The notes under the pieces: model-generated
What the model saw: only the letters and a program-made list of their open reading frames with translations
Databases searched by the model: none
What the model was told of the DNA's origin: nothing
Assembly: GCA_018873245.2 (NCBI GenBank)
Contig: JAEMBT020000009.1
Span: forward strand, 18,193,337 to 18,257,336
Direction: 5' to 3'
Length of the DNA stretch: 64,000 bases
Origin: Archegozetes longisetosus
Lineage: Eukaryota > Arthropoda > Arachnida > Sarcoptiformes > Trhypochthoniidae
Position numbers and translations under genes: made by a program
In this document: piece after piece, positions 25,974-38,239 of the stretch
Position numbering within the stretch: position 1 is the stretch's first letter
Layout of the letters: every line of letters begins with the position of its first letter

Positions 25974-27283
25974 AAGACAGGATTCTATAGAATCAGTGAT
26001 ATATTTCAAATTGAGTTCAATGTATTTTTTCATTATAAATAGACTTATAATACTAGTAAAAAGTCATATTATGCTATTGTGCCACAGATAATAAGATTAT
26101 AATTCTGTGTAGGTTTGAAAGAATAATATTCATTGAACTTAACGTTCAACTCATACTGAGATCTTAACAATAGGATCAAATATTTTTATATACCATATTT
26201 CAATTTGAAAATAGGTCACCAATTTCGATTTAATTTAGACACTGCTTTCAATTCTATTTTCTCCTTTTGAACTAAAATAAAGATATTTATTTTACACAAT
26301 TCAACCTTTTTCAAGTTATATTTTCCTAAATTACCCAGCAACTTTATTTAGATCATTGTTTTCTTATTATTTTCAAGCTTTAAAAAGCCTTTAAAATTAG
26401 AAATTCAGTTTCTTTAAATGTGCAAATCTGATTAAAAATGTTACATTTTGATTATTTCATTATTGTTATATTTGATTATCAAGTGTCTGAGCTATGGTTC
26501 TCTATAATTTTATTATTAGACGACAAGATATGCGAATCCATTTATTTACTCATTTCTACGTGATCTTCCACAGAACATACATCATATCTAGAAGTAGAAC
26601 AATCACTTTGGAATCTTATTTATTTTGAAGTTATCAATTACTATAAGCATAACATATATATATATATACAGTATAGTCTTATTATACCAAAGACAATACT
26701 TTGTTGATTAAGTGGCTCTACTCTTCCCAACTAGAGAACAAACATAACTTTAGATCATAACTCTATGATTCATAGCTGGAAACACGACAACTTATAAATA
26801 TAAAGCGATATACTTATAGCTTATTTATATTATACCACATATTCATATTATATCATATTCGCATAATACCACATTCACCTTAATAAGTTTTGTTGTTTCT
26901 TTCAAATACTTGTGTTTTCTTCTTAAATATAGAACTCTTTAAAGTTTCATATAAACAATTAAATGAATTCATTTTTCCTTTTGAATTATTCAGTTATTCG
27001 GCAAATTGTTCAGACGAAAGTAATACACGGATTATAAGTAAAATTGCTATTAGTTTGAAGAATTACTAGAACTCACAATTGGTATGCATTAGTTTTTCAA
27101 ACTAATCAAATAATTATTATTTAAGACTTCCATTGAGCAGAAAAGTTTTGAATAATCATAAATATTAGATTAAACAAAGAATAGTTATTACGTGAAATGA
27201 TCGGTGATTTTCGTGCAAAAATAGGGCGTAACACATATTCGCAGCTACCTTAACACATATTCATAGCTACTGACCAAAAATCA

Positions 27284-27535
27284 TTAATAAAATGTTAATC
27301 GGGAAACAAGCAATTTGTTCAAATTCAACCCAATCCTCTGCAACCACTCTTTCAAATAAAGTCTAAAATCTAAATTCATTATAATTTTATTATTCCGACT
27401 GCGATCATCCCATTCATCATAAAATAGGGTGTATGACGATTTGTTAATAATCAGTTTTATTATTTTAGGTCTATTTTGTAAAGTTTCTTCAAAAATACTT
27501 TCAGTCAAACTAAAAGTTTGTATTACTGTTATGAC
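27284..27535 (-). CDS. Possible terminal exon, unknown product
   Basis: Open for 83 codons from after TAA (27538-27536) to TAA at 27286-27284, with no ATG near the left end of the frame, so if real it is an internal or terminal exon. Composition is strongly protein-like despite low GC: alternating hydrophobic and charged residues (NRPKIIKLIINKSS, LFYDEWDDRSRNNK, NLDFRLYLKEWLQRIG) suggest beta strands followed by an amphipathic helix. No family motif is seen. The opposite strand is not similarly open. Confidence 0.35.
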   Translation of the reverse strand, partial: VITVIQTFSLTESIFEETLQNRPKIIKLIINKSSYTLFYDEWDDRSRNNKIIMNLDFRLYLKEWLQRIGLNLNKLLVSRLTFY

Positions 27536-29121
27536 TTAATTTTGTGATAAGATCAAAACTAATTAATTTAAAAGAGAATTATTATTGAAAATAAGGACAA
27601 AAGAGAACTAAAGTTGAACGTTTGTATATCTAGTTGAGTATTTAGAGTAGTTCAGGCTATGATAAGTGAGCTTTTGTTATTCCATAAAAGTGGCTTAACT
27701 TGGTTTTTCAAATCTTACAAATAAAAACTTTTAAACAATTTTCTCTTAACCAAATCCAGAGAAATGTATTTACGTTTGAAAGTCTTGACTCTTCTGAAAG
27801 CTATTTTATATTCTATAAATAACATTTCAGATCTAAGAATAAGTCCAAACTATTTTCAAAAATTCACTAAACAAAACAAGTGAGCAAACAATAAGTAATG
27901 AAAAATGTTGACAATTTCATTTTTAATTACTCGAGATTTCACTAATATTTTACATGATTCCTCAAACCCACTTTGATTACAAATCAATTGTGTGACAAAA
28001 AGCACTTCACAATCAGATATGAGTTTCTTTAAGAGCTTTTAAGCACTATTATATTTTTTTTATTATACTTTCAAAAGTGAGTTTTATGATTCAACATAGA
28101 AGTGAATAATTCAGATACAGCTGAGAAGTTTTCCCATCAATCGATAAGTAGATTAAAAATAAGAGAAAATTGTGAAGCGCTTAGTTGTTGATCCCTGTTT
28201 TAATTCGGAATATTATGTAAATGATTGCTGAATAAGTTTGACTTGACGTCTGTTATAACTTTTTTCAAGCAAAAAGTTATCATTCTCAAATATGTTAATC
28301 TTTTTGAGTCTTTCTCAACCTGTAAACCAGAATCAATGAAATACTACCGAGAAGTATATTATTAAGAATGTTGTTCTCTGAATAGTTTGTTCGGTAATCA
28401 CAAATAAGAAGTAGAAAAGCGGCGTTAAGAACTAAGAGATTGAATGGACATGTTTCCTGTTCAATGATAAGAAAGGTGTGTCCCTTAGATGGCAAAAGGT
28501 TTACTTTTCTATATAATTACTGTTCGTACATTTTCATGTTTTATTTATTAGTTTCAACACTTGCTTTCTCTCAATTATGATTAGTTAATACTTGTTCTTG
28601 TCTAATATTTGTGCATTTTGTTTCAGGAAATACTGATTTAATGAATATTCAACTAAAGTAATGATAGATCTGAAGTACTTTAATAATAAGCCATTAACTA
28701 CAAATATAAGTTTAGGTAAGCATTAGTTTTATACTTATTGTATTGATTGATAATCAGGAAGTATGATCTTGCTCAATTAGTTTGATGATCAATAACAAAC
28801 TAATATTATCTAATAATCGTCTATAGTTTGTTTTGATTTGTCTCTTACTCTTACTAATCACAATGCAAATGTTAATCTTCTAATTAGTTTATCGGTACTT
28901 ATAGTAATTCTTATACAATCGTTTATATACTCTATCTGTAATTTTTATGTAGATAAAATAAATTAATCAATCTTTACAATGACAAATAGCAATTAGTTAT
29001 AATATCGAAATTGTATGTTCACAAGGAAAACTTTTATATGATTGTGGTCAAATTAACAGCAAATTTATTTTTGGAAAATATTAATTTAAAAAATACTTTT
29101 TTTCCTTATCTAAAGTTATTT
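27536..29121. other. AT-rich non-coding stretch
   Basis: No supported gene or repeat array. A minus-strand frame at 28295-28495 lacks ATG and is mostly hydrophobic; I do not call it. Confidence 0.45.
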
Positions 29122-29379
29122 TTAGATTAAGTTTTCCTTAAATATTACTAAGTTTATCGAAAAAGTAAATAAAGAACATGATGAGCTTTGAACAAAACTT
29201 ATATTAACTTTGGTATGAGATGACTGCACTTTTCTGCACTTATATTCGTTTACAACTAAATGAATATTAGATTTACGCAAACATACGATTGGACCAACTC
29301 TGCTATGAATAGAAATAAAAAATTCGGAAACCTCTCTGTCGCTATAATTTTCAATATGAATAGAGGACCGCAGGAACAT
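29122..29379 (-). CDS. 85-aa ATG-started ORF, unknown product
   Basis: ATG at 29379 to TAA at 29122; an in-frame TAA lies a few codons upstream, so this is the full frame. Residues are varied (SDREVSEFFISIHSR, NEYKCRKVQSSHTK) and the C-terminus is hydrophobic. The plus strand is also open over 29260-29469 with an ATG (69 aa), so at most one is real. No family is recognised. Confidence 0.2.
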   Translation of the reverse strand: MFLRSSIHIENYSDREVSEFFISIHSRVGPIVCLRKSNIHLVVNEYKCRKVQSSHTKVNISFVQSSSCSLFTFSINLVIFKENLI

Positions 29380-29469
29380 AATGTACTCTTACAATGTCCA
29401 GAACAGGTCATTAAAGTAGAAAAAGCAAAGAGATTAGAGTGTTTTTATTATGTATTCTCTTCAATATAA

Positions 29470-31245
29470 TTACTTAACCACAAATGCATTTTTAGATCAT
29501 TGCCACTAAACATCTGTCCTAAACATATATAACATTTTACGAATGAATGCATAACTAAACAGTACGTTCACTATAAAACAGTTACACTATTCACTACTCT
29601 CCCTCTTATTTGCTTTTCATATTTTACAATAATACATTTTTTGTCCTTTTAAACAATCTTAAATGTTGTACATGTAATCAATTGATTTTCTCATTTGTAT
29701 TTCTACTTTATTTTCAGACTTTATGCACATTGAAATAGATTTTGACAGATAGGAACTATTTTTTCTTACTATGCTAACGTCCGATCAACTCCTTTCTTGT
29801 TATATGTTCACTAAATTGATAATCACATTAGAACTATTTCTATTTTATTCTAATCAATTCATTGAAATAATTTGAGAAAAACACAAATATATTAGAGATC
29901 TGAGAACTGAACAAAAAAGCTTAACAAATTTCACAATTCATTATCATATTGAACGTATTTGATTAGTCACGCTTTATATGACTTGACATAATAAAGCGTT
30001 GTTTTACGTCAAATATTTAACTAATTGAATTGACAACATAGATGTCACAGTTGACTCATTTGTATGACTCGTTTTTCTCTCTGTCTCGCATTAAGCTTTC
30101 ATACTCTTTTCGTCTAATTCTATTTAGTTACTCGCCTCATAAATCTAATTACAATCAGTTGTATTGTTATTCTAGTGGTTATATTTTGGTTTGAAAGTCA
30201 TTAGTTTCATATGCATAACAGACAATTAGATAATTAAAATGATTTTCTAACATCTCTAATCAATATAATTAGAATGAACAAAATCTTATTTTACTATAAT
30301 ATTAATTATTTATTAGATTAATACTTGAAGTGTCAAGTCTAGTTAATTAGCTACTTCTACCATATTTGCAATTCTATTAAAACACTCATCTAAATATCAT
30401 TACTTTTGTTTATAATTATCAAAATTCAATTCAAGCTTCAGTTCTATAAGATTTGATTTCGTAATAAAAGAGCTAGGTACTAGTATGGTGTAAGCTAAAA
30501 AGTCAATCTTCAATTTGTACACAACATATTTCAATGAAAGGGATTGAGAGAGAGAGAGAGAGAGAGAGAGATAGTTGGGCGTTATTTACTCTGCCTTTTC
30601 TTTTTTAAAGTCACAATTACTTTCTCTCTCTGTCGATTAAATCTATTCTTCATCTCTCAACCAATTTATATGAACTATAATGAGTTTGACTTGCCTTCAA
30701 TTTGATAACAAACTATTTTCATAAATAATAGAAAATATTTCCTAAAATTGTTTTCACTTCAAATAAGAGGAGGAACTGATGACTAGTCAGACGAAGTTTA
30801 TGGTAAAATAATTACGAAATTATAAAAGTATATACTGAATAACATTTATGGTGTAGTACAATACAAACGGTTGAATAGGAGACAAAACCACATTATGTGT
30901 TAACGCTATTAGTTTGAATAGAGAAGAAAAGTTTGTCGACGTGCTGTGAGACTGAGTGTCGATCATCAATCATCTTTTTTCTGCCATTTCTACCAAATCC
31001 TTGATCCGCATTTGTGTCGAATCAGTCTCTGAAAAGAATAGATGCAATTATTGTTACGGTTAATACCGAAACTCCTGTTGACAATCTGGCTCATTTCCAT
31101 TAGGACTGAAATTTTATTTTCAATTCTTAGAAAAACTTTCAAAATAAGTTTCTAAAAAGCTAAACTTAAAAACCAAATCAAATCTGTTTAATTAATTAGA
31201 GAGATATTGGAGAGAAAATAAATAAACGTAGAAGTTATCTGACAT
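29470..31245. other. AT-rich non-coding stretch
   Basis: No coding signal seen apart from the patch that follows. It contains one (GA)n microsatellite. Confidence 0.5.
30546..30571. repeat. (GA)13 microsatellite
   Basis: Pure run. Confidence 0.9.
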
Positions 31246-31511
31246 TTAGATCGCATATTTCAGGCAAAATAGGGCAGTACAAGTGTGTGATTGTCTTTTG
31301 CATTTTGAACACACGGGTCTCTTATGGCATATTTCGCTTACGGTCTTGTTGTCAATGATGTGAGTATTGCGGATAAAGGCATCGATGTACGCACTTCTTG
31401 AGGGGATCCCTTTCCATCATTGTCAAACTTGTCTATCGCACCCTTAAAACAACACTTGAGATACTGTTTGCCCCTCAATGTATTGTTAAGATATGAGAAA
31501 TTGGTTGTATC
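31246..31511 (-). pseudogene. Cysteine-rich coding-like patch, frame broken
   Basis: On the minus strand, 31511-31338 is open (58 codons) and reads QYLKCCFKGAIDKFDNDGKG; around 31400-31416 the protein-like reading moves one frame over and continues to a stop at 31248-31246 (SAYIDAFIRNTHIIDNK, then EICHKRPVCSKCKRQSHTC and CTALFCLKYA). GC content is clearly above the flanks. The FDNDGKG stretch recalls an EF-hand loop core, and the cysteine spacing recalls small secreted disulfide proteins, but neither is complete and I assign no family. A single 1-nt deletion would explain the frame change; a spliced pair of exons is possible, but no GT/AG pair fits well. Confidence 0.35.
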
Positions 31512-32126
31512 TCAAAGTCATAATATTTTCTGAACAAATGTCTATTGGAAAACAAAACTAAACCTTTTGAGTTGCTATTCATCATATTCAATGTTCAACA
31601 GTAAATGCAATAAATATTTCGAGCTTGAATCACGAGATAACGAAAATATTTTTCATCAATGATTTCCGATGGAAAATATTTTAATGAAAAAACGTTTTAG
31701 TGATTAGCTGTTTCACGATAATAAGTTAAAATGTATTTAAACTACGATTTCTAGAAATCCATTTAGATTAGCCAATAAAACGTCTTCATAGAGAGCTAGC
31801 TATTGAACATAATATAAGGGCATACATGGTATTAACTGTAGGCCTATCAATAATATTAGGGATCGTATTAAAGCTATTCCAGTAATGAATCATAATCATA
31901 CGGCTACTCAATCATTTTACCTGTTCTTCTATCTGTTTTTATCTTCATTCACTTTTGTCTTTTCACTTTTAATATGTATTACAAACTTTTCTTTTCTTAC
32001 CAACTGTTTATCTTTTAATACATTACTCCTTAATTGCATTCTTTGATCTCTTGATTAAGTATTTGGCTATTAATACCTTTTAACTTAATGTCTTAATGAT
32101 TCCTTTAGCCATCAAACAAAACAATT

Positions 32127-32223
32127 GAGAGGTATCTGAGTCTTGCGAGGTATCTCAATCTTGAGAGGTATCTGAGTCTTGAGAGGTATCTGAATCTCTT
32201 TTGAGAGGTATCTGAATCTCTTT
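32127..32223. repeat. Minisatellite, 18-21-bp unit, five copies
   Basis: Units of GAGAGGTATCTGAGTCTT; the last two copies are lengthened by extra CTT/T. Confidence 0.82.
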
Positions 32224-34358
32224 ATTCTAATTGTTATCTAAGAAATGCTACATTTCTTCTCTGATTCAGAAGAGAATTAGGTTTTGAATCGTGATTCTCA
32301 TTGTTAATTGCAGTTACAAATTGGCTGCCTTCTAATCTGTACTCATTTACCAGTTAATGGCTTTTAAGTTAGGTTAACTTTTCTCCCGCTTTAAGCTGAC
32401 AATGCAATCAATTTGATTCATTAAAAGTAGAAAACATTGTCTGACATTATCCTTAATAATAAGTAAGTCATGTATTTTGAATTATAATTTTTGCATTTAT
32501 ATTATTATTTATGTTTGTTATTTATAAATTATATTAAATTCATAGTTTCTAACTAGAATGTTGAATATGATTACATCTAAATTTAAATTTATAATTACTT
32601 CTCATTATGAGATTCATATAAGTTATATGAGTGTGCGGTAAATCATGTCAATACTTAATATGTATTTGTGTAAATCACAGTAGTTTTAGTAATTCTCATA
32701 TGCGTAACATTTAATTTGCATTAATGAAGTAAACTATGTTTTTATATTTAATATAGAAATTAGTCGTAGCTAAGGAGTAGGTCTCTAATAAACAGCTAAT
32801 TGTAACAATGCTTCCAATAATGATTAATAATCATTATTTTAGCATCATAAATGTTCTGTTTCTACTGCTTTTATGCCGTTATTAATGAACAATAATCTCC
32901 TTTGTTCCCTATGAGTAATTAAAACATTTTTTATTAGAAAACAGTTCGAAAATCAACTATACAGATTAAGTCAACTTAAATAATGATGCATTTAATTAAC
33001 TCAATCTATCATATTGAACATTAACTTGAATCACAACTTATGATTTATTAATATTGACAAATCATTTGCTCATTACCTTATTTTTGATTTATTGTTCAGC
33101 CACTTTTTTAGTTGATATTTATTTATTTTCAACAAATTAAATAGATGATTCTTTTATCAGTAATCTTGCTCGTAATTATAAGTTTGTTGTCTATGGTCAT
33201 ATTTGTGTCTTTTTGTTGGATTGTAGTTTGGAAAATATTTGTGGGCGATAGCTTCTGAGCTATTTATTTAACCGATAATATGTATTTAGAAATGTACAAG
33301 GCATCTCATTTGAACACTCGTTAAATTCGATTTTTACAAATCTATACTATTTAAGTTTAAATTTATTTGATTGTGTTTAGCAAACATTTTCCAAAGTTAT
33401 GATTTGTTATAGAAATTCATAAATAAAGTAGATTTGAGTTGAATAAACTTTAAATTCAAATGAAGCAATTTTTATTCAGATGAACAAATTTTTGAATTAG
33501 AATAAGCGTTGAATATTCAATCACGATATTAATGCCATTAAATTGATAGCAATAAATTGGTATTATTATGATTGTTGTCTAATAAATAATCATAACTATT
33601 GTATTTTTCGTAGAATAGTACCGGTATTTCAAAGGTTAGCTATTGCTTAATATGAATTAAGATAATAAAGTATCTGAATTACTTTGTTTATACATTTCTA
33701 ATGATTGTTACAGGCTAGAAACAAAGTATAAATTATTCATATTTATTACTTTTTCCAGTTTGATTATTTCAAATCTCTTTTATTCAAGACTAAGGTTCCA
33801 TTGTGTTATAAAGTATTTTTTTGCGATAGTTCACTCTCCAATCGTTATTAAGTGCCCAGGAATTAGTCTTTACCTCTATATAACCTGATATTTTAATTTA
33901 TTTGTTCGATGAGTCTATGCTATCAAGCCATCGAATGTATTTTAGTCATTTTTACAGTCGTTAAGATTGTAACTAATTCTTGATCCATTTATAAATAATC
34001 TTTATTTTTTAATACTGAAGATCTAGAGCTTTTTCTCAACAGATGTATATTTCCGTACTTCTAGGACTAACATTTATATAATCGTAAGTGTGTGAGATCG
34101 TTAAAATTATCTAAAGTTTAAGCTGAAACATAATTGCAAACTGAATTGATGCTTATGATAACAACAAACCCGCAGTAACAAGATTGATTAAAACGAATCC
34201 TACATGAACGCTTCTTAATTGATGAAAATATTGATAATCAGTAATTTATTAGTACTAGATCCTAGTTTCCATATTTAGCATCTTCATTGATTAACTTTAA
34301 ACTCATAGGCATTATTTAATAAAATAAATTAATATAAACACATAAACAAATAATATAA

Positions 34359-34568
34359 ATGACAACAGCATTATTTCACGGTGGCATTAATCATATAGAG
34401 ATCATCTCGAGATGGCCTTCTTTGCATGACTTGATTCATCAATTTGCGCCCACTGATCTATCGCCACAAGTGGTTCCTCTTTCTAACCATTTCTCTACTT
34501 TTAGTACTAATAATTTAGCGAACCAACTGTTACGCCTCAAAAATCATATTTCCTTTTCTAACTTTTAG
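34359..34568 (+). other. 69-codon ATG frame, doubtful
   Basis: ATG in an AATATAAATGACA context, preceded by an in-frame stop; GC content is above the flanks. It has no signal peptide, membrane segment or motif. Listed as a possible relic exon only. Confidence 0.15.
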
Positions 34569-35328
34569 GACAATTTTTCTTTCATATCTCTGTCATATAT
34601 TTCTTTAAGTTGGATCTGATATTTCCTCCAAATATTTTCACTGAATTGAGTTGATAAGGAAAGTTGGTCTCAGTTACCAAGTAACAGTAAAAGTTTAAAT
34701 GTTTTAAGTTTTATCTAAAAATATTTCTTTATATCTTCTTCATTATTAACATATTTGCCATATAAGAAACACTTTTAAATGATGTGCACAAATACAAACA
34801 TATTTGTCATGAATGTTATATTTTTATTATTCCTTTTCCTCTTTCTTATGACAGTTTAAGTCCTTATTATAAATTACTATCAAATATATTCTAACGTTGA
34901 CGCACCGGCATAAACAAGTATTTCTCAATTGAATTTACGTAATATTTCGTATGATTTATTACTATTCTCTTGTCGTCATTTCAATTGAGTCAACTCTTAA
35001 ATACTATATTTTCAAGGAATGATATGTTAGTTCAATGTTTTATTAACTTATTCGCGGAACTCAATTATGAATAGTTTTGGAAACATTCAACTAATGTCTA
35101 ATAAAAAACTTCAATTATTACCTAATGGTTCAATCGATTAAATATTTTGCCTGCAATTATACAAAGAAACGGATTTTTGTTCTGTCATTTGTGAATAAAT
35201 GTTTTATAAAACAAACATATTTTCCTTATTTTAATGATGGTTAGAAATTGTTCACATCTATTATAAATATTCGATTCAAACAATTGACTCATTTGTCTAA
35301 GTTTTGAATAAAACAGAAGTATTGCGCA

Positions 35329-35374
35329 AAAGTTGTTAGGTACTAAAGTTGTTAGGTACTAAACGTTGTTAGCT
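35329..35374. repeat. Short tandem repeat, about 16-bp unit
   Basis: AAGTTGTTAGGTACTA occurs twice, followed by a third degenerate copy. Confidence 0.65.
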
Positions 35375-36255
35375 ACAAACATTGATTTGTAGGTTTCTAT
35401 CAAATTGTAAGTTTCCATAGAGATGTTTTTTACTTAAATTTCAACTGTTTCTCAAGTTTTAGTTTATATTTTATAGAGAATTTCATGTCTCACAAATGCC
35501 TTATATAAAGTTGTGACTTACTCCATAAACATTTAACTTAAAATTAAAATATATTTGAAATTCAAATTAAATTATTAAATATTGATAAGTTTGAAAGTAG
35601 ATTCAGTAGAATCTGGTAGTAATGGATTATTAATTAGTATACGATTGAATGCAGTTCCATTAAAAGGCATTTGATTAAAACAAAAATAGAAAAATAGCAC
35701 TCGATTAAAGCCAATATTATTCAACTTTTAGATTAGATCTATTTTGCCTGATCTTTCATTTCATCCTATCATTTATATTAAATGCTAATCGAAAGTTGGC
35801 TAAATCATAGCCCCCTTTCAGCCAAGTCGTAGCCCTCATTGAGCCAAAAGCTATTATATAATAAGGCAAACAGAGAGAAATCTACTAAACATTATAATTA
35901 TTACGATAAATGTCATGCATTCTTTTCTACACATAATTACAGTCTATTTGTGATCTGATGTCAGATTAGCTTAAGTATTAAATACATGTAGTTTTCAATG
36001 GCTTCTTCTTCAGTGTTAGATAATTTGAAATTGAAATTAAGTAGAAGTAGTTTTCAGATACAATATATAACGATATTTTCGATATTTTAGTTTAATTTAA
36101 AGCATCTCTAAAGTTGGTCATTTACAAATCATTTAACATAACATGCATTTAGCCCAACAAGTACCAAGGACATTTTATGAACAAATATTTTCATCTCTAA
36201 ACGGTTTTAGACTCAAATTCTCTCTAATAGTTCTTGAATTTTGAGTAGAAGAGGG

Positions 36256-36258
<3 letters not shown>

Positions 36259-36309
<51 letters not shown>
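36259..36309. repeat. (GA)25 microsatellite
   Basis: Pure run. Confidence 0.92.
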
Positions 36310-36310
<1 letters not shown>

Positions 36311-37222
36311 AAACTGACTAAGGAGTAGACCACACAACAAATATAATTTGCTTGTGAGAAATGCCAGATGAGTCTCCCTTTAACTCAGTTTCACTGTTGG
36401 CGCAAGACATCAGCATTTATTCTACTTTTCTTCACCACTCATATGAAGTGAATTAAAGTAGTCTACAAATAGTTATTTTAAAAGATAATATCAAAACAAA
36501 TCGCATAAAAATAAGACACTCAGTGGAAGTATATTAAATGGCTCTAACTTTGAAAATGTAATTAAGTGAATGTTATGTCAAAAATGCTTATATGTCATAA
36601 ATTGATATTCAAATGTTTCGACCAGAACATTAAAGACAACTAAAGTTAGTTTAGAATGCTTAATTAAAAAATGGAGTCAGGTTTCATGCATTAATACTAG
36701 TTTTGAAGACATTAAATTGACACTAAAAGAGAGTTGAGTCTTGAGAAATATCAAATGTTATATTAACGTGTTTAATGCTCTTAGTTAAACTGTGATAAAT
36801 CGAGTTTTAATTATTTACTAACTATGCTCTTCTTAACTTTCATATATTCTACCAGACAGTTCTCAGCGTTCAATCTTAAGTGATCATCAAATTGTAATCT
36901 AATTTATTGTAATTACTAAATCAAGAGGTGATAATTGGTATCTTTGGCATTTTCGAAATTTTTCAGTTTCAGTTGATAAGATACAAGGTACCTTTCTGAG
37001 ACTTTTTCTAAGTCCTTTTCAATTCTATTATTATTATTCTTTAAACTTTCTCTTATCCTAATAAATAGTAAAGTCCTTCTAAATTGACAGTATCGGATAA
37101 AATATAGTTACCATCAACTTAACCGCAAAGACATTCTGTCAATTGGTATTTCCTTATTCTGATTCTCCCTGGTTTTTCTAGACGTATCATTATTTAAAAG
37201 ATATTTATCTTTTCTCATAGAG

Positions 37223-37226
<4 letters not shown>

Positions 37227-37268
<42 letters not shown>
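37227..37268. repeat. (AG)21 microsatellite
   Basis: Pure run. Confidence 0.92.
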
Positions 37269-37270
<2 letters not shown>

Positions 37271-37919
37271 CATTGTTTAGCACAAAATTTATTTTTATCT
37301 ATTTAACTGACTTCCAGTTTCACTGATTTGTTCGCAACGTAATACTCTAAATGATTGCCAGTCACAAACATTCTTATCAAACACCACTTATAGACCTTGT
37401 ATTCAGTAAAGAATAATTCTTCAATCGCTTCTGTCTTCTCTTCATTGTTTCAGACAAATCAATAAGTGAAGTGATGAAGATATGAAACTTGGATTTTGAA
37501 CATTTATTTGACTGATTACTAACTAGTAAATCATACTGGAGAAAACGATTTGATTCAATTGGAAAACTTAAAGTGATCAATTTATCAAAATAAATGCATA
37601 ATTGAATAAAATTTTAAGCAGCGTTAACATGAAATTTTCACTCTATTCAACGAGCTTGTTTTAGCCTTTAAAAAGAAGTGTATTTTTCTATCTGATCGTT
37701 GCAAGTAAATCAAATTGACGACCTTTCTTTATTCTAATCAAAGTGTTTTAACTATGCTTTTAGCTTGTTCATACTTCAAACCTTTTACTAAAACTCTAAA
37801 TTTTCTGACTTACTGTCATTATTATTTAATCTTAACTTTTTCATCAATTTAGTTTATTGGTTTGGTTTTTTTTGTTTTTGTCTATATTTACTCTTCAATA
37901 GTCTTATTAAAACAAGTAA

Positions 37920-38239
37920 TTTGGTCATCACATTAAATCGAAAATTGAATTGCTTCGACAAGGACTTGTTTGTGAACAAAACTTCATAATTAATAAATGA
38001 AATATTACTGGAAAGTAGTTAAAGAAATTTTGAGAGAAATACTTGTAGCTAATGAAGTGTTGAAGTTCGGAGTTCCTACTGAAAAATCGTTAACTTATTT
38101 ATTACGTCTAGAATGTGAATTAGGTAATAATATTTATGAAAAATATTTAGATAATCATAATTCTAATCTATTTAAAAGCGTTTGCCCATTAAATTCCAAA
38201 CGTGACTTTATTCCAACATTTGCTAACATTCTTAGATAA
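37920..38239 (+). CDS. Two-frame coding-like region with ATGA overlap
   Basis: Frame one is open 37920-38000 (26 residues, IKSKIELLRQGLVCEQNF) and ends in TGA; frame two starts at ATG 37997 and runs 80 residues to TAA at 38237-38239. The ATG overlaps the TGA as ATGA. Frame two is markedly protein-like and hydrophilic (KYYWKVVKEILREILVANE, GVPTEKSLTYLLRLECELG, NSNLFKSVCPLNSKRDFIP), with predicted helices and no membrane segment. The two pieces could be one reading frame broken by a 1-nt change, or an 80-aa ORF on its own. No family is recognised. Confidence 0.35.

Larger units (their letters stand above)
17124..27283. other. Long gene-free stretch rich in microsatellites
   Basis: About 10 kb without a supported gene. 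It holds most of the simple repeats listed separately. The frames at 24213-24428 and 24587-24793 begin in or beside tandem repeats and I do not support them as genes. Confidence 0.5.
31512..37919. other. Gene-poor AT-rich stretch
   Basis: It holds only tandem and dinucleotide repeats that I can support. An ATG frame at 34359-34568 (69 aa) is GC-richer and fairly protein-like (RWPSLHDLIHQFAPTDLS) but isolated. Confidence 0.45.
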
